From the NCBI RefSeq assembly GCF_004010095.1, contig NZ_RRYD01000030.1, positions 1 through 40,925 on the forward strand: a DNA stretch of 40,925 bases, read 5' to 3'. Shown piece by piece: positions 1 through 7,449 of this stretch (positions are counted from its first letter, which is position 1; each line of letters starts with the position of its first letter). The position numbers and the translations under genes are program-made. Below the pieces are notes generated by a model, which was not told where the DNA came from, ran no database searches, and was given only the letters and a program-made list of their open reading frames with translations. This DNA comes from Lacticaseibacillus hulanensis (GTDB lineage: Bacteria > Bacillota > Bacilli > Lactobacillales > Lactobacillaceae).

Positions 1-489
1 TTCCAAGCGTCCTAACAGCAATTCGGCGTTTTACCTATACGGTAAGGCCGTGCCACAGGCGCTTTATGCCTACCGTCGGATTTCTTGTTACTTGTATTTG
101 CCCCCCTATTAGATACTGGGGGCTTGAGGCGGCCGGCTAACGCCGACCGCCGCCGCTCGCGCTAGCGGCTTTCGCGCTGCACGCCGCGCACGGCGGCGAT
201 GCGTTGCAATACCCTTCCGGAAGGTCTGTGAGAACTTTCGCTCTCAACATATACAGACTGTTTGTAGGACGTATTTTGAAACTGAAAGTTGAACTGTAAC
301 AGGATCTTAACATGAACCTGATTTATTCATAGGTTTGTGAAATACAACCATAGGCTCAATAGCGACACTAACTTCGCCATGCCGAATCAATACACCTTGA
401 TTTTGGCCAACTTATTCAGAGTCGGCGTCGCCAAATAGACCGAACGTATTTCAACACTTCGGCCAGGCCCGACCATTTAGTTGCTTTGG
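1..489. other. left-edge non-coding stretch, GC-rich then AT-rich
   Basis: I see no supportable gene here. Bases 105-125 hold CCCCC and GGGGG runs 11 bases apart, which could form a small hairpin. Bases 130-205 are extremely GC-rich (repeated CGCCG and GCGGC words). CCTTCCGGAAGG at 213-224 is a perfect 12-bp palindrome. From about 235 the composition becomes AT-rich, and this part probably includes the 3' non-coding end of the IS1380-type element to the right. The GC-rich part looks foreign to both neighbours, but I cannot assign it a role. Confidence 0.4.
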
Positions 490-1693
490 TCACATTTGCA
501 AAATATCGTTCAACACATTGCCTATAAAGCCACTAAAAACTTGGCTTGAAGCTAAATGTAGGACGATTCGGTGCGCATGATGCGTGATCTTACCCGTAAC
601 ATGGAGCAATTCAAAGCGCAAGGTTGCGATTGTCTTTCGTGCGTCAAAAGGTATCAAAATGAGTTTGAATAGTTGAACGATGTTGTAAGCAACAGCACTG
701 ATCAAGGCCCTAGCAGCGTTCATCGTAAACGAGTGACTGTCAGTCTTGTCGAAAGCAAAACCGGCTTTCAATTCTTTGATCAGATCTTCGACTCTTCCGC
801 GTTGACGATAGCGGGTGATCAATGTTTCACACGGAATCTTCGTATCATTAGTGACCAATAAAGACCAATAAAGTATGATCGTCCCAAAGAAAAGACTCAG
901 CCTTACTTTCAGAATGCACGATCACGCGATAATTATCCGCCCAAGTTTTAACTTGATAGTCCAGTTCGTGGTCTTCACTTTGAAAATCAGTCGTCATCTC
1001 AGTGGCTTGAGTTGCCGTTGTGGTGAGTTCGTTAATGCGGTTATTCTTCTTCAGCCGGACAATAAATTTAACACTGCGCTTGGCACAGGCTGCATAAAAC
1101 TCTGGCTTGGCAAAGCCTGAATCACCGCGGACTGTGATGTTCATATCAGGGCGTAAGGCTTTAAGATGATCAAGGATCGGGGCGATGAACGTATCAGCAT
1201 CGCTACTGGTATAGACGTTACCCGGGCGCAACTGCGCACCTAGTAAAAGCCCGGTGGCATCATCAAAAACCAGCAGAGGGTGATAGCCATTAGCTGAATA
1301 ATGACCATTATAGGTTGCGTGTTCTTGATGGCCGAAGGTATCCGAGTGTGTGGAGTCGATATCAAGGATCATTTCAGTGCGTGAAGGATCTTTAAGGACC
1401 ACATCAGCCAGTTTCAGTAACAGGTTTTGGGTTTCAACCAGATTATCTTGAGTCAGGCTTGCGATGAAACGTGAAATAGAAGCTTGAGAGGCCACACCAT
1501 ACTCACCTAAAGCAATCCTAATAGCAGGATCCTGACGCCAAGTATTTGCCGCAGAGTCAGTGCAATAACCGGCAATCCGGAGCATAAGCGTAAATTCAAA
1601 TAGATATACGAAAGAGATCTTGGCAAATTTTCGCTCATCATTAAAGAAAATCGTATTACGAATCAAGTTTTTGAGGTGGATCCGATTGGTAAA
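490..1693 (-). pseudogene. IS1380-family transposase, frameshifted and lacking its N-terminus
   Basis: Two minus-strand frames together give an IS1380/DDE_Tnp_1-type transposase. The upstream part (from about 1693 down to 848) carries the catalytic motif DIDSTHSDTFGHQEHATYNG and the second-Asp region around VRGDSGFAKPEFY. The downstream part (858 to 490) carries the YRQRGRVEDLIKELK region with the catalytic Glu. The frame breaks at 853-872, where the 10-mer GACCAATAAA is tandemly duplicated. Removing one copy restores DHTLLVTNDTK across the junction. The reading frame is open upstream only to about 1693, where a stop precedes FTNRIHLKNLIRN; the first 30-50 residues expected of this family are missing. 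A TTG at 1666 is the first plausible start codon. The element is inactive unless complemented. I could not define its inverted repeats. Confidence 0.85.
853..872. repeat. 10-bp tandem duplication inactivating the IS1380 transposase
   Basis: GACCAATAAA occurs twice in immediate succession (853-862 and 863-872). Ten is not a multiple of three, so the second copy shifts the transposase frame. Deleting one copy in silico joins the two halves in frame through the residues LLVTNDT. This looks like replication slippage or a duplication after the element was inserted. Confidence 0.9.
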
Positions 1694-1879
1694 TTAAATT
1701 GGTAGTATCATTCCAGCATCATTGGATAATTGTCCGGCGTCGTTGATAACAGATAAATGAGGATTGCATTGAAGTGAAGTTGCGCGTAGTCTAAGCATTG
1801 TGTTATGGCCTTCATATTGTTGGTTTTCAGCGACTCTACAATATCACAAGACCGCACCCAGTGGGTGAAAAACACAAAG

Positions 1880-1914
1880 CAGCGCAACTTCATGCCAGTC
1901 ATGAGGTTGCGCTG
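1880..1914. terminator. long hairpin, terminator-like
   Basis: CAGCGCAAC (1880-1888) pairs with GTTGCGCTG (1906-1914), and TCATG/CATGA continues the stem inward with one mismatch around a 5-base loop. A short TATTTT follows on the plus strand. It lies between the IS1380 remnant and the DUF1304 gene. It could be a terminator protecting the downstream gene or part of the element's end. Confidence 0.5.
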
Positions 1915-1948
1915 TATTTTGTCGTGTTTAAGAATAATCCAGGCTAAA

Positions 1949-1977
1949 TGTTCTCCCGCTCCGAAGTCTGTTATACT
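1949..1977 (+). promoter_or_regulatory. putative promoter of the DUF1304 gene
   Basis: The -10 TATACT (1972-1977) is preceded by TGT (1969-1971), giving an extended -10. The hexamer 17 bases upstream, TGTTCT, is a poor -35. The start codon at 2033 is about 55 bases downstream. Confidence 0.4.
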
Positions 1978-2032
1978 ATGCTTTATCGTATAAATTTTAA
2001 ATTTTAATGAATTTCTTTAGGGGGAATAGGTA

Positions 2033-2404
2033 ATGCTATTTGTAAAGGATATGTTCGTGCTACTAGTCGCCGTTGAGGCATTGCTGATAATGCTTCTCGA
2101 GATGTTTGGCACCCAAACAAAAATGGCCCGTAAGGCTTTTGACTTGTCAAAAGGATATCTTGCCACCAAAGAAGCCAAATCATCGATGGCAAACCAAGGA
2201 CTATATAATGGATTTATCGGTGTAGGCTTGTTATATGCTCGATATTGGCTCAGTGGTGGTGCCTCCTACCACGTTCAGATTTTATTCGTGGGTTTTGTCG
2301 TGCTTGCTGCCGCTTTTGGATCACTGACAGCTAACAAGAAAATCATATTTACACAGGGTAGTCCCGCAATCGTAGCGCTTTTTATGCTTATATTTGTACA
2401 CTGA
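2033..2404 (+). CDS. DUF1304-family small integral membrane protein
   Basis: This is a 123-aa hydrophobic protein with about four predicted membrane segments: residues 5-25, a central one near 58-75, one near 80-98 and a C-terminal one near 105-122. The N-terminal ALLIMLLEMFG stretch and the NQGLYNGFIGVGLLY segment are typical of the DUF1304 family of uncharacterised bacterial membrane proteins. The length fits the family. The start ATG has a GGGGGAA ribosome binding site about 10 bases upstream. It is a single-gene unit bounded by its own promoter-like sequence and a terminator at 2509-2531. The function is unknown. Base composition is more AT-rich than the core genes to the right. Confidence 0.8.
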   Translation: MLFVKDMFVLLVAVEALLIMLLEMFGTQTKMARKAFDLSKGYLATKEAKSSMANQGLYNGFIGVGLLYARYWLSGGASYHVQILFVGFVVLAAAFGSLTANKKIIFTQGSPAIVALFMLIFVH

Positions 2405-2508
2405 TGTGCTCCTCATAGTAAGATAAACTTTGGCTCCTAGAGAAACGGTAAGAATCGTTAGATATGCCAGTTAATTCTGATGAGGATAAGCTATTGAAAG
2501 TATTATTG

Positions 2509-2531
2509 GCCTGCCATCCGGCGGGCTTTTT
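2509..2531 (+). terminator. intrinsic terminator after the DUF1304 gene
   Basis: GCCTGCC (2509-2515) pairs with GGCGGGC (2520-2526) through one G-T pair, with a 4-base loop and TTTTT following. Confidence 0.75.
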
Positions 2532-2811
2532 GATTGCAAAAAAATAAGCCCCATATAGGGACTAGGGTGTACTAATTGGTATGCACATGGTTGGTACACG
2601 TGACTACTCTGTGGTCTTTCATGACGTGCAAGTTATATGGGCCTCGCCTCTAGAATGAGTTATTATTGAGTGCCACGGGTGCTCAAAATATCGGTATAAA
2701 AGCATTTCTAGTTTTGGGCTTGTCACTGATTTGCACTGATTTTCAAACCTAGGTGATTATCTAAATAGCTAGGCAGACGCCAGCCAATTCATTATGAGGC
2801 GCTGTTTTTAA
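2532..2811. other. intergenic stretch without a recognised gene
   Basis: There is no convincing coding frame in these 280 bases. The only structure I see is a short direct repeat, CACTGATTT, at about 2724-2732 and 2735-2743. Confidence 0.4.
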
Positions 2812-2840
2812 TTTTCAGAACGTCCCCACTCTGCTATACT
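2812..2840 (+). promoter_or_regulatory. putative mscL promoter
   Basis: The extended -10 is TGCTATACT (TATACT at 2835-2840). TTTTCA at 2812-2817 is a 4-of-6 match to the -35, with a 17-base spacer. Confidence 0.5.
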
Positions 2841-2874
2841 TCTTTTCGTAACATAAAATTTGGAGGCATTCAAA

Positions 2875-3243
2875 ATGATTAAAGAATTTAGAGACTTCAT
2901 TATGCGTGGCAACGTTCTAGATCTTGCTGTAGGTGTCATTATTGGCGGTGCGTTCACCGCTGTTGTAACTTCCCTGACCAAAAACTTGATCAACCCAATT
3001 ATTTCTATGTTTGTAGGTAAGGCTGATTTAAGTAAGCTATATTTTACAATTTTGAACGCAAAATTTACGTATGGCAGCTTTCTTAACGACGTCATTAACT
3101 TCTTGATCACTGCTTTTGTAGTCTTTATTATTGTCAAGACGGTTAATCGTATTATGCCGTCTAAAAAACCTGATGCTCCTGTTGTTTCGAAGGAAGAACT
3201 CTTACTTACACAGATTCGCGATTTACTGCGCAATTCACAATGA
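2875..3243 (+). CDS. mscL: large-conductance mechanosensitive channel MscL
   Basis: This 122-aa protein matches MscL along its length. The amphipathic N-terminus is MIKEFRDFIMRGNVLDLAVG. TM1 is the Gly/Ala-rich DLAVGVIIGGAFTAVV that lines the pore. A periplasmic loop follows (residues about 45-70), then TM2 (about 70-95, DVINFLITAFVVFIIVK) and a charged C-terminal helix ending in LLTQIRDLLRN. The homopentameric channel opens on hypo-osmotic shock to release solutes. I chose the ATG at 2875 because GGAGG sits 8 bases upstream; the in-frame TTG at 2860 has no ribosome binding site and overlaps it. It is probably monocistronic. Confidence 0.97.
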   Translation: MIKEFRDFIMRGNVLDLAVGVIIGGAFTAVVTSLTKNLINPIISMFVGKADLSKLYFTILNAKFTYGSFLNDVINFLITAFVVFIIVKTVNRIMPSKKPDAPVVSKEELLLTQIRDLLRNSQ

Positions 3244-3352
3244 GCTATCGTAAGTAGTAAGAGGGAATAGATATCTTCGGCTTTCTTTTTGGCCTTAACT
3301 CCTGTATACTTACAATTATTAACAAAGAATATATTTAATGGGAGGGATTTAC

Positions 3353-3601
3353 ATGCACTTCATTTGGTCACTAATTGTTGGCGCAATAATCGGTGCTATT
3401 GCTGGCGCTATTACAAGCAAAGGAAAATCGATGGGTTGGATTGCAAATATTATTGCTGGGCTCATCGGATCATCTATTGGTGAAGCACTACTCGGCCATT
3501 GGGGTCCTAAACTTGCTGGTATGGCAATGATTCCATCGATAGTTGGCGCAGTGATTGTCGTAGCGGTTGTATCATTCTTTGTTGGTAGATCTAAAGATTG
3601 A
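3353..3601 (+). CDS. GlsB/YeaQ/YmgE-family small membrane protein
   Basis: This 82-aa protein has three hydrophobic segments (about 3-20, 28-48 and 55-76) rich in Gly, Ala and Ile. The pattern SLIVGAIIGAIAGAI then GWIANIIAGLIGSSIGEALLG is the signature of the GlsB/YeaQ/YmgE family, also called transglycosylase-associated protein. Members are often stress-induced and co-occur with Asp23/Gls24 envelope proteins, but no Asp23 gene is visible here. The ATG at 3353 has GGGAGGG 7 bases upstream. The small gene at 3617 follows within 16 bases and is probably cotranscribed. Confidence 0.9.
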   Translation: MHFIWSLIVGAIIGAIAGAITSKGKSMGWIANIIAGLIGSSIGEALLGHWGPKLAGMAMIPSIVGAVIVVAVVSFFVGRSKD

Positions 3602-3616
3602 TTGGAGGTCATATGC

Positions 3617-3757
3617 ATGGATGCTTTAAAATCAATTTTTACATTTATGGTAGCCAGCACTTTGCTGGTTGGAGGAGCTCTGGTAGCTGGTACAATTTTG
3701 GCAGCCAAGGAAATAGATAAGGCTGGGGATAAATTGCAGGATTCGATTCATGACTAA
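3617..3757 (+). CDS. 46-aa single-span membrane peptide, unknown function
   Basis: This short frame begins MDALKSIFTFMVASTLLVGG. It has one hydrophobic helix (about residues 6-30) followed by a charged amphipathic tail, KEIDKAGDKLQDSIHD. GGAGG at 3604-3608 is spaced correctly for this ATG; the overlapping ATG at 3613 in another frame is too close to it and gives a low-complexity product. It follows the GlsB-type gene by 15 bases, so a two-gene unit is likely. I do not recognise the family. The layout resembles small envelope or YtxH-like peptides, but that is inference only. Confidence 0.6.
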   Translation: MDALKSIFTFMVASTLLVGGALVAGTILAAKEIDKAGDKLQDSIHD

Positions 3758-3796
3758 TGATATACGGGCCGTCTGTGATAGACACACGTTCGCAAA

Positions 3797-3827
3797 ATCC
3801 TGCTGAAAGCGTAACTTTCAGCAGGAT
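3797..3827. repeat. perfect 13-bp inverted repeat without a T-tract
   Basis: ATCCTGCTGAAAG (3797-3809) and CTTTCAGCAGGAT (3815-3827) are perfect complements around CGTAA. No T-run follows on either strand, so this is not a normal intrinsic terminator. It sits 40 bases after the 46-aa gene. Confidence 0.75.
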
Positions 3828-3911
3828 ACGGTACGGTTGAGGTACGAGAAGACTTGATGCTACACACGGAAAAGGGTATCGTGGTTTAAGATGCATCGAA
3901 ATTAACCCCAG

Positions 3912-3944
3912 CTCGGCATGTCAATTGGCATGCCGAGTTTTTTT
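3912..3944 (+). terminator. intrinsic terminator of the GlsB/small-peptide unit
   Basis: CTCGGCATG (3912-3920) and CATGCCGAG (3929-3937) form a perfect 9-bp stem with an 8-base loop, followed by seven T residues. It insulates the plus-strand genes from the IS30 remnant. Confidence 0.85.
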
Positions 3945-3954
3945 ACTCCCTCAA

Positions 3955-3990
3955 TTGTCAAATCAAGTGCAACACTTTATAACCAATTCT
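3955..3990. repeat. IS30 terminal inverted repeat, 3' end of the left remnant
   Basis: The reverse complement of this segment contains TTATAAAGTGTTGCACTTGA. It aligns with the sequence outside the right IS30 remnant (about 8387-8417: TATAAGCTTTTGCACTTCAA), sharing TATAA and TTGCACTT at the same spacing. The position just beyond the transposase stop fits an IS30 end. The exact boundary is not resolved. Confidence 0.5.
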
Positions 3991-4005
3991 TGTTAGTGGT
4001 ATAGC

Positions 4006-4659
4006 TTATGCCATATTGGGGTAATAGTCGCAAGGACGAAACCAGCCCAGTGAGCGCCTTGGGCGATGATTCAACGCCGACTGTGCTGGCTGGATCTCAT
4101 CAAGGGTTACGTTCTTGAATGACTTTCCTTTTGGGAAATACTCACGTAGAAGGCAATTAGCATTCTCATTTGATCCACGCTCCCAGGGTGAGTACGGATG
4201 ATCAAAGTAAATCTTCGTGCCAGTCACGCGAGCCAAAGCCGAGAACTCTGAACCATTGTCGAACGTAATGGTATCTAACTCCCTGGCCCCATAAGAATCG
4301 ATTGTCTCCTGAAGCGCCCGACGGCAGGTCTCAGCGTGGTAGTCAGGTAGCTTAACGATTATCTCAGTACGGGAGTACCGCTCTGTCAACGTCATCAGTG
4401 CTGGGTCACTTTCAACTCGCTTTCCCTTGACCAGGTCGCCCTCCCAGTGGCCGACTCCTAGACGGTCGTCAACGGCCTTTGGCCGATTCTCAATCGACTC
4501 ACCGAGCTTATGCTTGTTAGTGCGAGCGTGGCGCAATCCTGGTCGCTTGATGCGACGCCGTAACTTGACGGGTAAATCTAGGTTGGTGATTGGGAGCAGA
4601 CCTGCGTCAACCCTTGCTACAAGCGGACTATCACAAATGCAAGCTCGACAAAAACATAA
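4006..4659 (-). pseudogene. IS30-family transposase, 3' fragment (catalytic domain)
   Basis: The minus-strand frame is open from about 4659 and encodes the C-terminal two-thirds of an IS30 transposase. The visible marks are VDAGLLPITNLDLPVKLRRR, the first catalytic Asp in GHWEGDLV, the second in TFDNGSEF, and the Glu region HPYSPWERGSNENANCLLREY. The catalytic triad is present. The N-terminal helix-turn-helix that recognises the element's ends is absent, and an in-frame TAG at 4660-4662 closes the upstream side. It ends at a recognisable terminal repeat near 3960-3990. The missing 5' half is not continuous with the other IS30 remnant at 7872-8325, which overlaps this one in protein coverage by about 20 residues. 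These are therefore two different copies. Confidence 0.85.
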
Positions 4660-4675
4660 CTAAATATCTATTGCC

Positions 4676-4729
4676 CTTATGATGATATTTTAGCAAACGA
4701 GAAAAACTAGTCCGAAATCTCATCATAAG
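4676..4729. repeat. 10-bp inverted repeat with a wide loop beside the ABC operon
   Basis: CTTATGATGA (4676-4685) and TCATCATAAG (4720-4729) are perfect complements 34 bases apart. The 13-mer AATCTCATCATAA (4716-4728) recurs in reverse complement at 6541-6553, upstream of the same ABC operon. TTATGATGATATT (4677-4689) matches 6541-6553 in direct orientation at 12 of 13 positions. No T-tract makes this a standard terminator. Confidence 0.6.
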
Positions 4730-4743
4730 AGCAAGTGTGTTAA

Positions 4744-5424
4744 TCAGTCCGTATTAGATAGTTTTCCGTCGACAATTTTGTAGACATTATCAGAAAACTC
4801 TCGCAGACGATCATCGTGCGTGACGATGACGACTGCTTTTTCCTCGTCATGCGCAATATTGGCAAAAAGTTGGCCAACTTCTTTGACACGTGCCGTATCT
4901 AAGGCTGCCGTAGGTTCATCGGCTAGGATGATCGCCGGGTCTGTATAAAACGCACGGGCAATTGCAACGCGCTGTTGTTGACCGCCAGACAATTCGCCAG
5001 GGTATTTGTTTAATAATTTTTGAATGCCTAGCGTTTCAATAATTTTGTCAAATCCATCTTGACTGAGGTTATTGTTAGGCTTTACCTGGTCAACAAGTTT
5101 GAATTGGTCTGCTACGGTTAAATATGGCACAAGATTGTACGCCTGCAAGACGAAACCGATTTGTTCAAGTCGTCTTTTTTCGGCTTCTTTGGTACTCAAA
5201 TCACTGATATCGTGGCCATTCAAACGAACTGAGCCGTCTGTTGGTGTTTGTAACCCGCCTAAAATGGTTAGCAAGGTACTTTTACCAGATCCTGAAGGCC
5301 CAATGATAAGCGACACCTCACCAGCTTTAAACGCTAAACTGACGTCTTCTAGTGCCGTAACTAAATTGGTTTTCTGACCAAATTGTTTCGTCACGTGTTC
5401 AAGGGCTAGTTTTTCTTCACGCAT
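4744..5424 (-). CDS. ABC transporter ATP-binding protein (MacB/HrtA-like)
   Basis: This 226-aa cytosolic ATPase has a complete nucleotide-binding domain: Walker A GPSGSGKST (near residue 43), Q-loop near VLQAYN, signature LSGGQQQR, Walker B IILADEPT and H-loop VIVTHD. The sequence is of the LolD/MacB/HrtA type that pairs with FtsX-like permeases. The ATG at 5424 has GGAGG 8 bases upstream; the in-frame TTG at 5439 overlaps that site. The permease gene ends 4 bases upstream, so the pair is translationally coupled. The HrtA assignment (haem or lipophilic toxin efflux) is inferred from the partner permease; bacitracin- or peptide-efflux paralogues are alternatives. Confidence 0.9.
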   Translation of the reverse strand: MREEKLALEHVTKQFGQKTNLVTALEDVSLAFKAGEVSLIIGPSGSGKSTLLTILGGLQTPTDGSVRLNGHDISDLSTKEAEKRRLEQIGFVLQAYNLVPYLTVADQFKLVDQVKPNNNLSQDGFDKIIETLGIQKLLNKYPGELSGGQQQRVAIARAFYTDPAIILADEPTAALDTARVKEVGQLFANIAHDEEKAVVIVTHDDRLREFSDNVYKIVDGKLSNTD

Positions 5425-5428
5425 CTTT

Positions 5429-6481
5429 TTAACCTCCAATTACTGATACCGGATCAATCTTACTAATCACACGAATCGGAATGATTGCACCCAGTAACCC
5501 GGTTACCATCAATCCGACCGCAATGAGTACCATCAATCCCCAATCAAATGCCATTGGTACGCTATCTGGAATCCCAAATTCAGTTAATGCCGATAGTACG
5601 GCACCAACGACGATACCAGTTGCCATGATAAAGAACGTCTCAAATAACGTATTTTGGGCCAAAAAAAGATTTGGAATGCCTTGTGCACGCAAAACTGCCA
5701 AGTTAGGCAATTTTTGAACCGTTAGAATGTAGAGGAAGATGGTAATCACAATCAATGAAATGACAATCAGGAATCCAATCATGAGACCAAACGTCGCTTT
5801 TTGCGGTGTATAACCTGGCAATTTATTGATAAAGGCTTGGTATGAATAAGTCTTTAATGCTTTATCATCGACCGATTGTGACGTTTTTGAAGCAACGACG
5901 CTACCCTGGAATTGATCTGACACGCCCTTAATGATACGCCATTGCGCTAACTCGCCATAAATAACAGGTGCGGTGTTATACGTGGCATTTTTCGCATAAC
6001 CCACGATTTTATATTTCGTATCAGATAACCCAATCGAAATTTTATCCCCCATACCGTAAATATCCTTATCAACTGAGTCAGCGAGGACGACTTCGTTAGC
6101 TGCCTTTGGCAAGTTCCCCTTGGTTAATTGTAGGTTTTTAGCGATGTACTCGTCGTTATTCATCCCAACGAATTGTGCGGATTCACGTTTTCCGCCAATT
6201 TTCATATTAACTGGTGTAATGCCAAGTGTTGCGGTTTTGTCGTCGCTTAACTGATCAACCTGTTTCGTTGTCAGTAATGACTGTCCGGCATTACCATTAG
6301 CGTCTTTGGTCATTACAAACGACTTAGACTGCCAGCTGTCCACCGCTGCGGTGTTAGCTGTTGCCAGCCCGAGCGCCAGGGCACTTAAAATGAAAATCAA
6401 ATAACTGATTAAGACGACGACTGTTAGAATCAAGCCGTACCGTAGTTTTTCTTTTTTAATCTCTCTAATTGCTAAAAACAT
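5429..6481 (-). CDS. FtsX-like ABC transporter permease (HrtB-like)
   Basis: This 350-aa permease has the MacB/FtsX topology: one N-terminal membrane helix (about 17-42), a large extracytoplasmic domain (about 43-225), and three helices near 230-255, 280-305 and 315-340. The start MFLAIREIKKEKLRYG and the TAAVDSW segment after TM1 resemble HrtB haem-efflux permeases of lactic acid bacteria. The ATG at 6481 has AGGAGG 5 bases upstream, whereas the upstream in-frame codons lie in the operator region. A perfect 19-bp palindrome (6496-6514) lies between the -10 and the ribosome binding site, so the operon is probably under a repressor. No regulator gene is next to it. The operon sits intact among IS remnants. 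Confidence 0.85.
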   Translation of the reverse strand: MFLAIREIKKEKLRYGLILTVVVLISYLIFILSALALGLATANTAAVDSWQSKSFVMTKDANGNAGQSLLTTKQVDQLSDDKTATLGITPVNMKIGGKRESAQFVGMNNDEYIAKNLQLTKGNLPKAANEVVLADSVDKDIYGMGDKISIGLSDTKYKIVGYAKNATYNTAPVIYGELAQWRIIKGVSDQFQGSVVASKTSQSVDDKALKTYSYQAFINKLPGYTPQKATFGLMIGFLIVISLIVITIFLYILTVQKLPNLAVLRAQGIPNLFLAQNTLFETFFIMATGIVVGAVLSALTEFGIPDSVPMAFDWGLMVLIAVGLMVTGLLGAIIPIRVISKIDPVSVIGG

Positions 6482-6495
6482 TTGTTCCTCCTGTA

Positions 6496-6514
6496 TTTGT
6501 TGAAGTTCAACAAA
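6496..6514 (-). promoter_or_regulatory. 19-bp perfect palindromic operator of the HrtAB-like operon
   Basis: TTTGTTGAA-G-TTCAACAAA is symmetric over 9+9 bases. On the minus strand it begins 3 bases after a -10-like TATAGT (6518-6523) and ends 9 bases before the AGGAGG of the permease gene. A repressor bound here would block initiation or early elongation. TetR-family regulators such as HrtR act on this class of exporter, but the protein that binds this site is not identifiable in the window. Confidence 0.7.
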
Positions 6515-6517
6515 CTT

Positions 6518-6523
6518 ACTATA
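6518..6523 (-). promoter_or_regulatory. -10 element of the HrtAB-like operon
   Basis: TATAGT on the minus strand lies immediately upstream of the palindrome. The hexamer 17 bases further upstream, TCATAA, is a poor -35, so the promoter may need an activator or be weak. Confidence 0.45.
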
Positions 6524-6571
6524 CACAAGCATACATGATATTATGATGAGATTACAAAATGATTTTTCTAG

Positions 6572-7449
6572 GATGTGTCTTCAAACTATCTAGTCATTAA
6601 CACTATTGACGCAGCGTAAACAAATGTTCGGAACACATATGACGTCTTATCGTAGCAAGTAGCTACCCGTCTAACATGTTTAAGCCGATTAAAGAAACAC
6701 TCAATTGAATGTCTTTCTTTATATATCCACCAGTCTACTGACCATGGTTCTCGATTATTCTCTTTTGGTGGGATTGTATACTTTCCGCCTTGGCTCGTGA
6801 TGAATTCTCGAATTGCTTTACCACCGTATGCTTTATCGGCAACGACATTAACCCCAGTCAACTGAATGGTTTTCAATAATTCAAGCGCTACGGGACCGTC
6901 ATGACGATTGCCTTCTGTTAACATAAATTTAACCGGGTTTCCCAATGCATCGACCAGCGCATGTATCTTAGTTGAATTACCACCAACGGAACAACCAATA
7001 TTATTGCTTTCAAGTTTAGGACCGCTTTGTTTAGCACCGGCACTATGCTGATGCGCAATAACAGCCGTCGAATCAATATGCAGGTATTCCATATCCGCGT
7101 CCTAGCGAAGCGCGCGGAAGATACATTCCAATACACCATCGCGGCCCCAGCGGGAAAGCCGTGTATAAACCGACTTTCATGGTCCAAATCGTGCAGGTAA
7201 ATCACGCCAAGGCGCACCAGTCCGATTGATCCACAGAATCGCATTTAACATGGTCCGATTATCTCGTAATATTGGACGACCTGTACTTTATGGTGGAAAT
7301 AATGACTCGATCTGGGTCCATTGCTCATCAGCGATCTCATAGCGATGAGTAAGCATCACAATCAGCCCTTTACTCCAACATATCAGATTCAGGCCGTTTC
7401 GTACAACTAGTAGGCAATTCGCGAATATTTTTGAGTTTGAAGACACATC
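6572..7449 (-). mobile_element. IS5-family (IS427 subgroup-like) insertion sequence, 878 bp
   Basis: GATGTGTCTTCAAACT (6572-6587) and AGTTTGAAGACACATC (7434-7449) are perfect 16-bp terminal inverted repeats. They enclose one transposase frame of family-typical length. The 878-bp size fits IS427-type elements. I could not identify a convincing target-site duplication at the flanks. Confidence 0.85.
6586..7356 (-). pseudogene. IS5/IS427-type transposase with three in-frame stops
   Basis: A single minus-strand frame from the ATG at 7356 reads MLTHRYEIADEQWTQIESLF and continues through [20 protein letters not shown] and MEYLHIDSTAVIAHQH to the stop at 6586. That is 256 codons, normal for the family. 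The DDE marks are the Asp in HIDSTAV, the second Asp in VVADKAYGG and the Glu in ERHSIECFFNRLK. Three nonsense codons break the frame: TAA at 7288-7290 (expected Tyr), TGA at 7177-7179 (expected Trp) and TAG at 7102-7104. No frameshift is needed. The stops are single-base changes from sense codons, so the element has been dead for some time even though its ends are intact. Confidence 0.88.

Noticed and set aside
848..872. programmed frameshifting in the IS1380 transposase
   Set aside because: The break coincides exactly with a 10-bp tandem duplication. IS1380 elements normally have one uninterrupted transposase gene.
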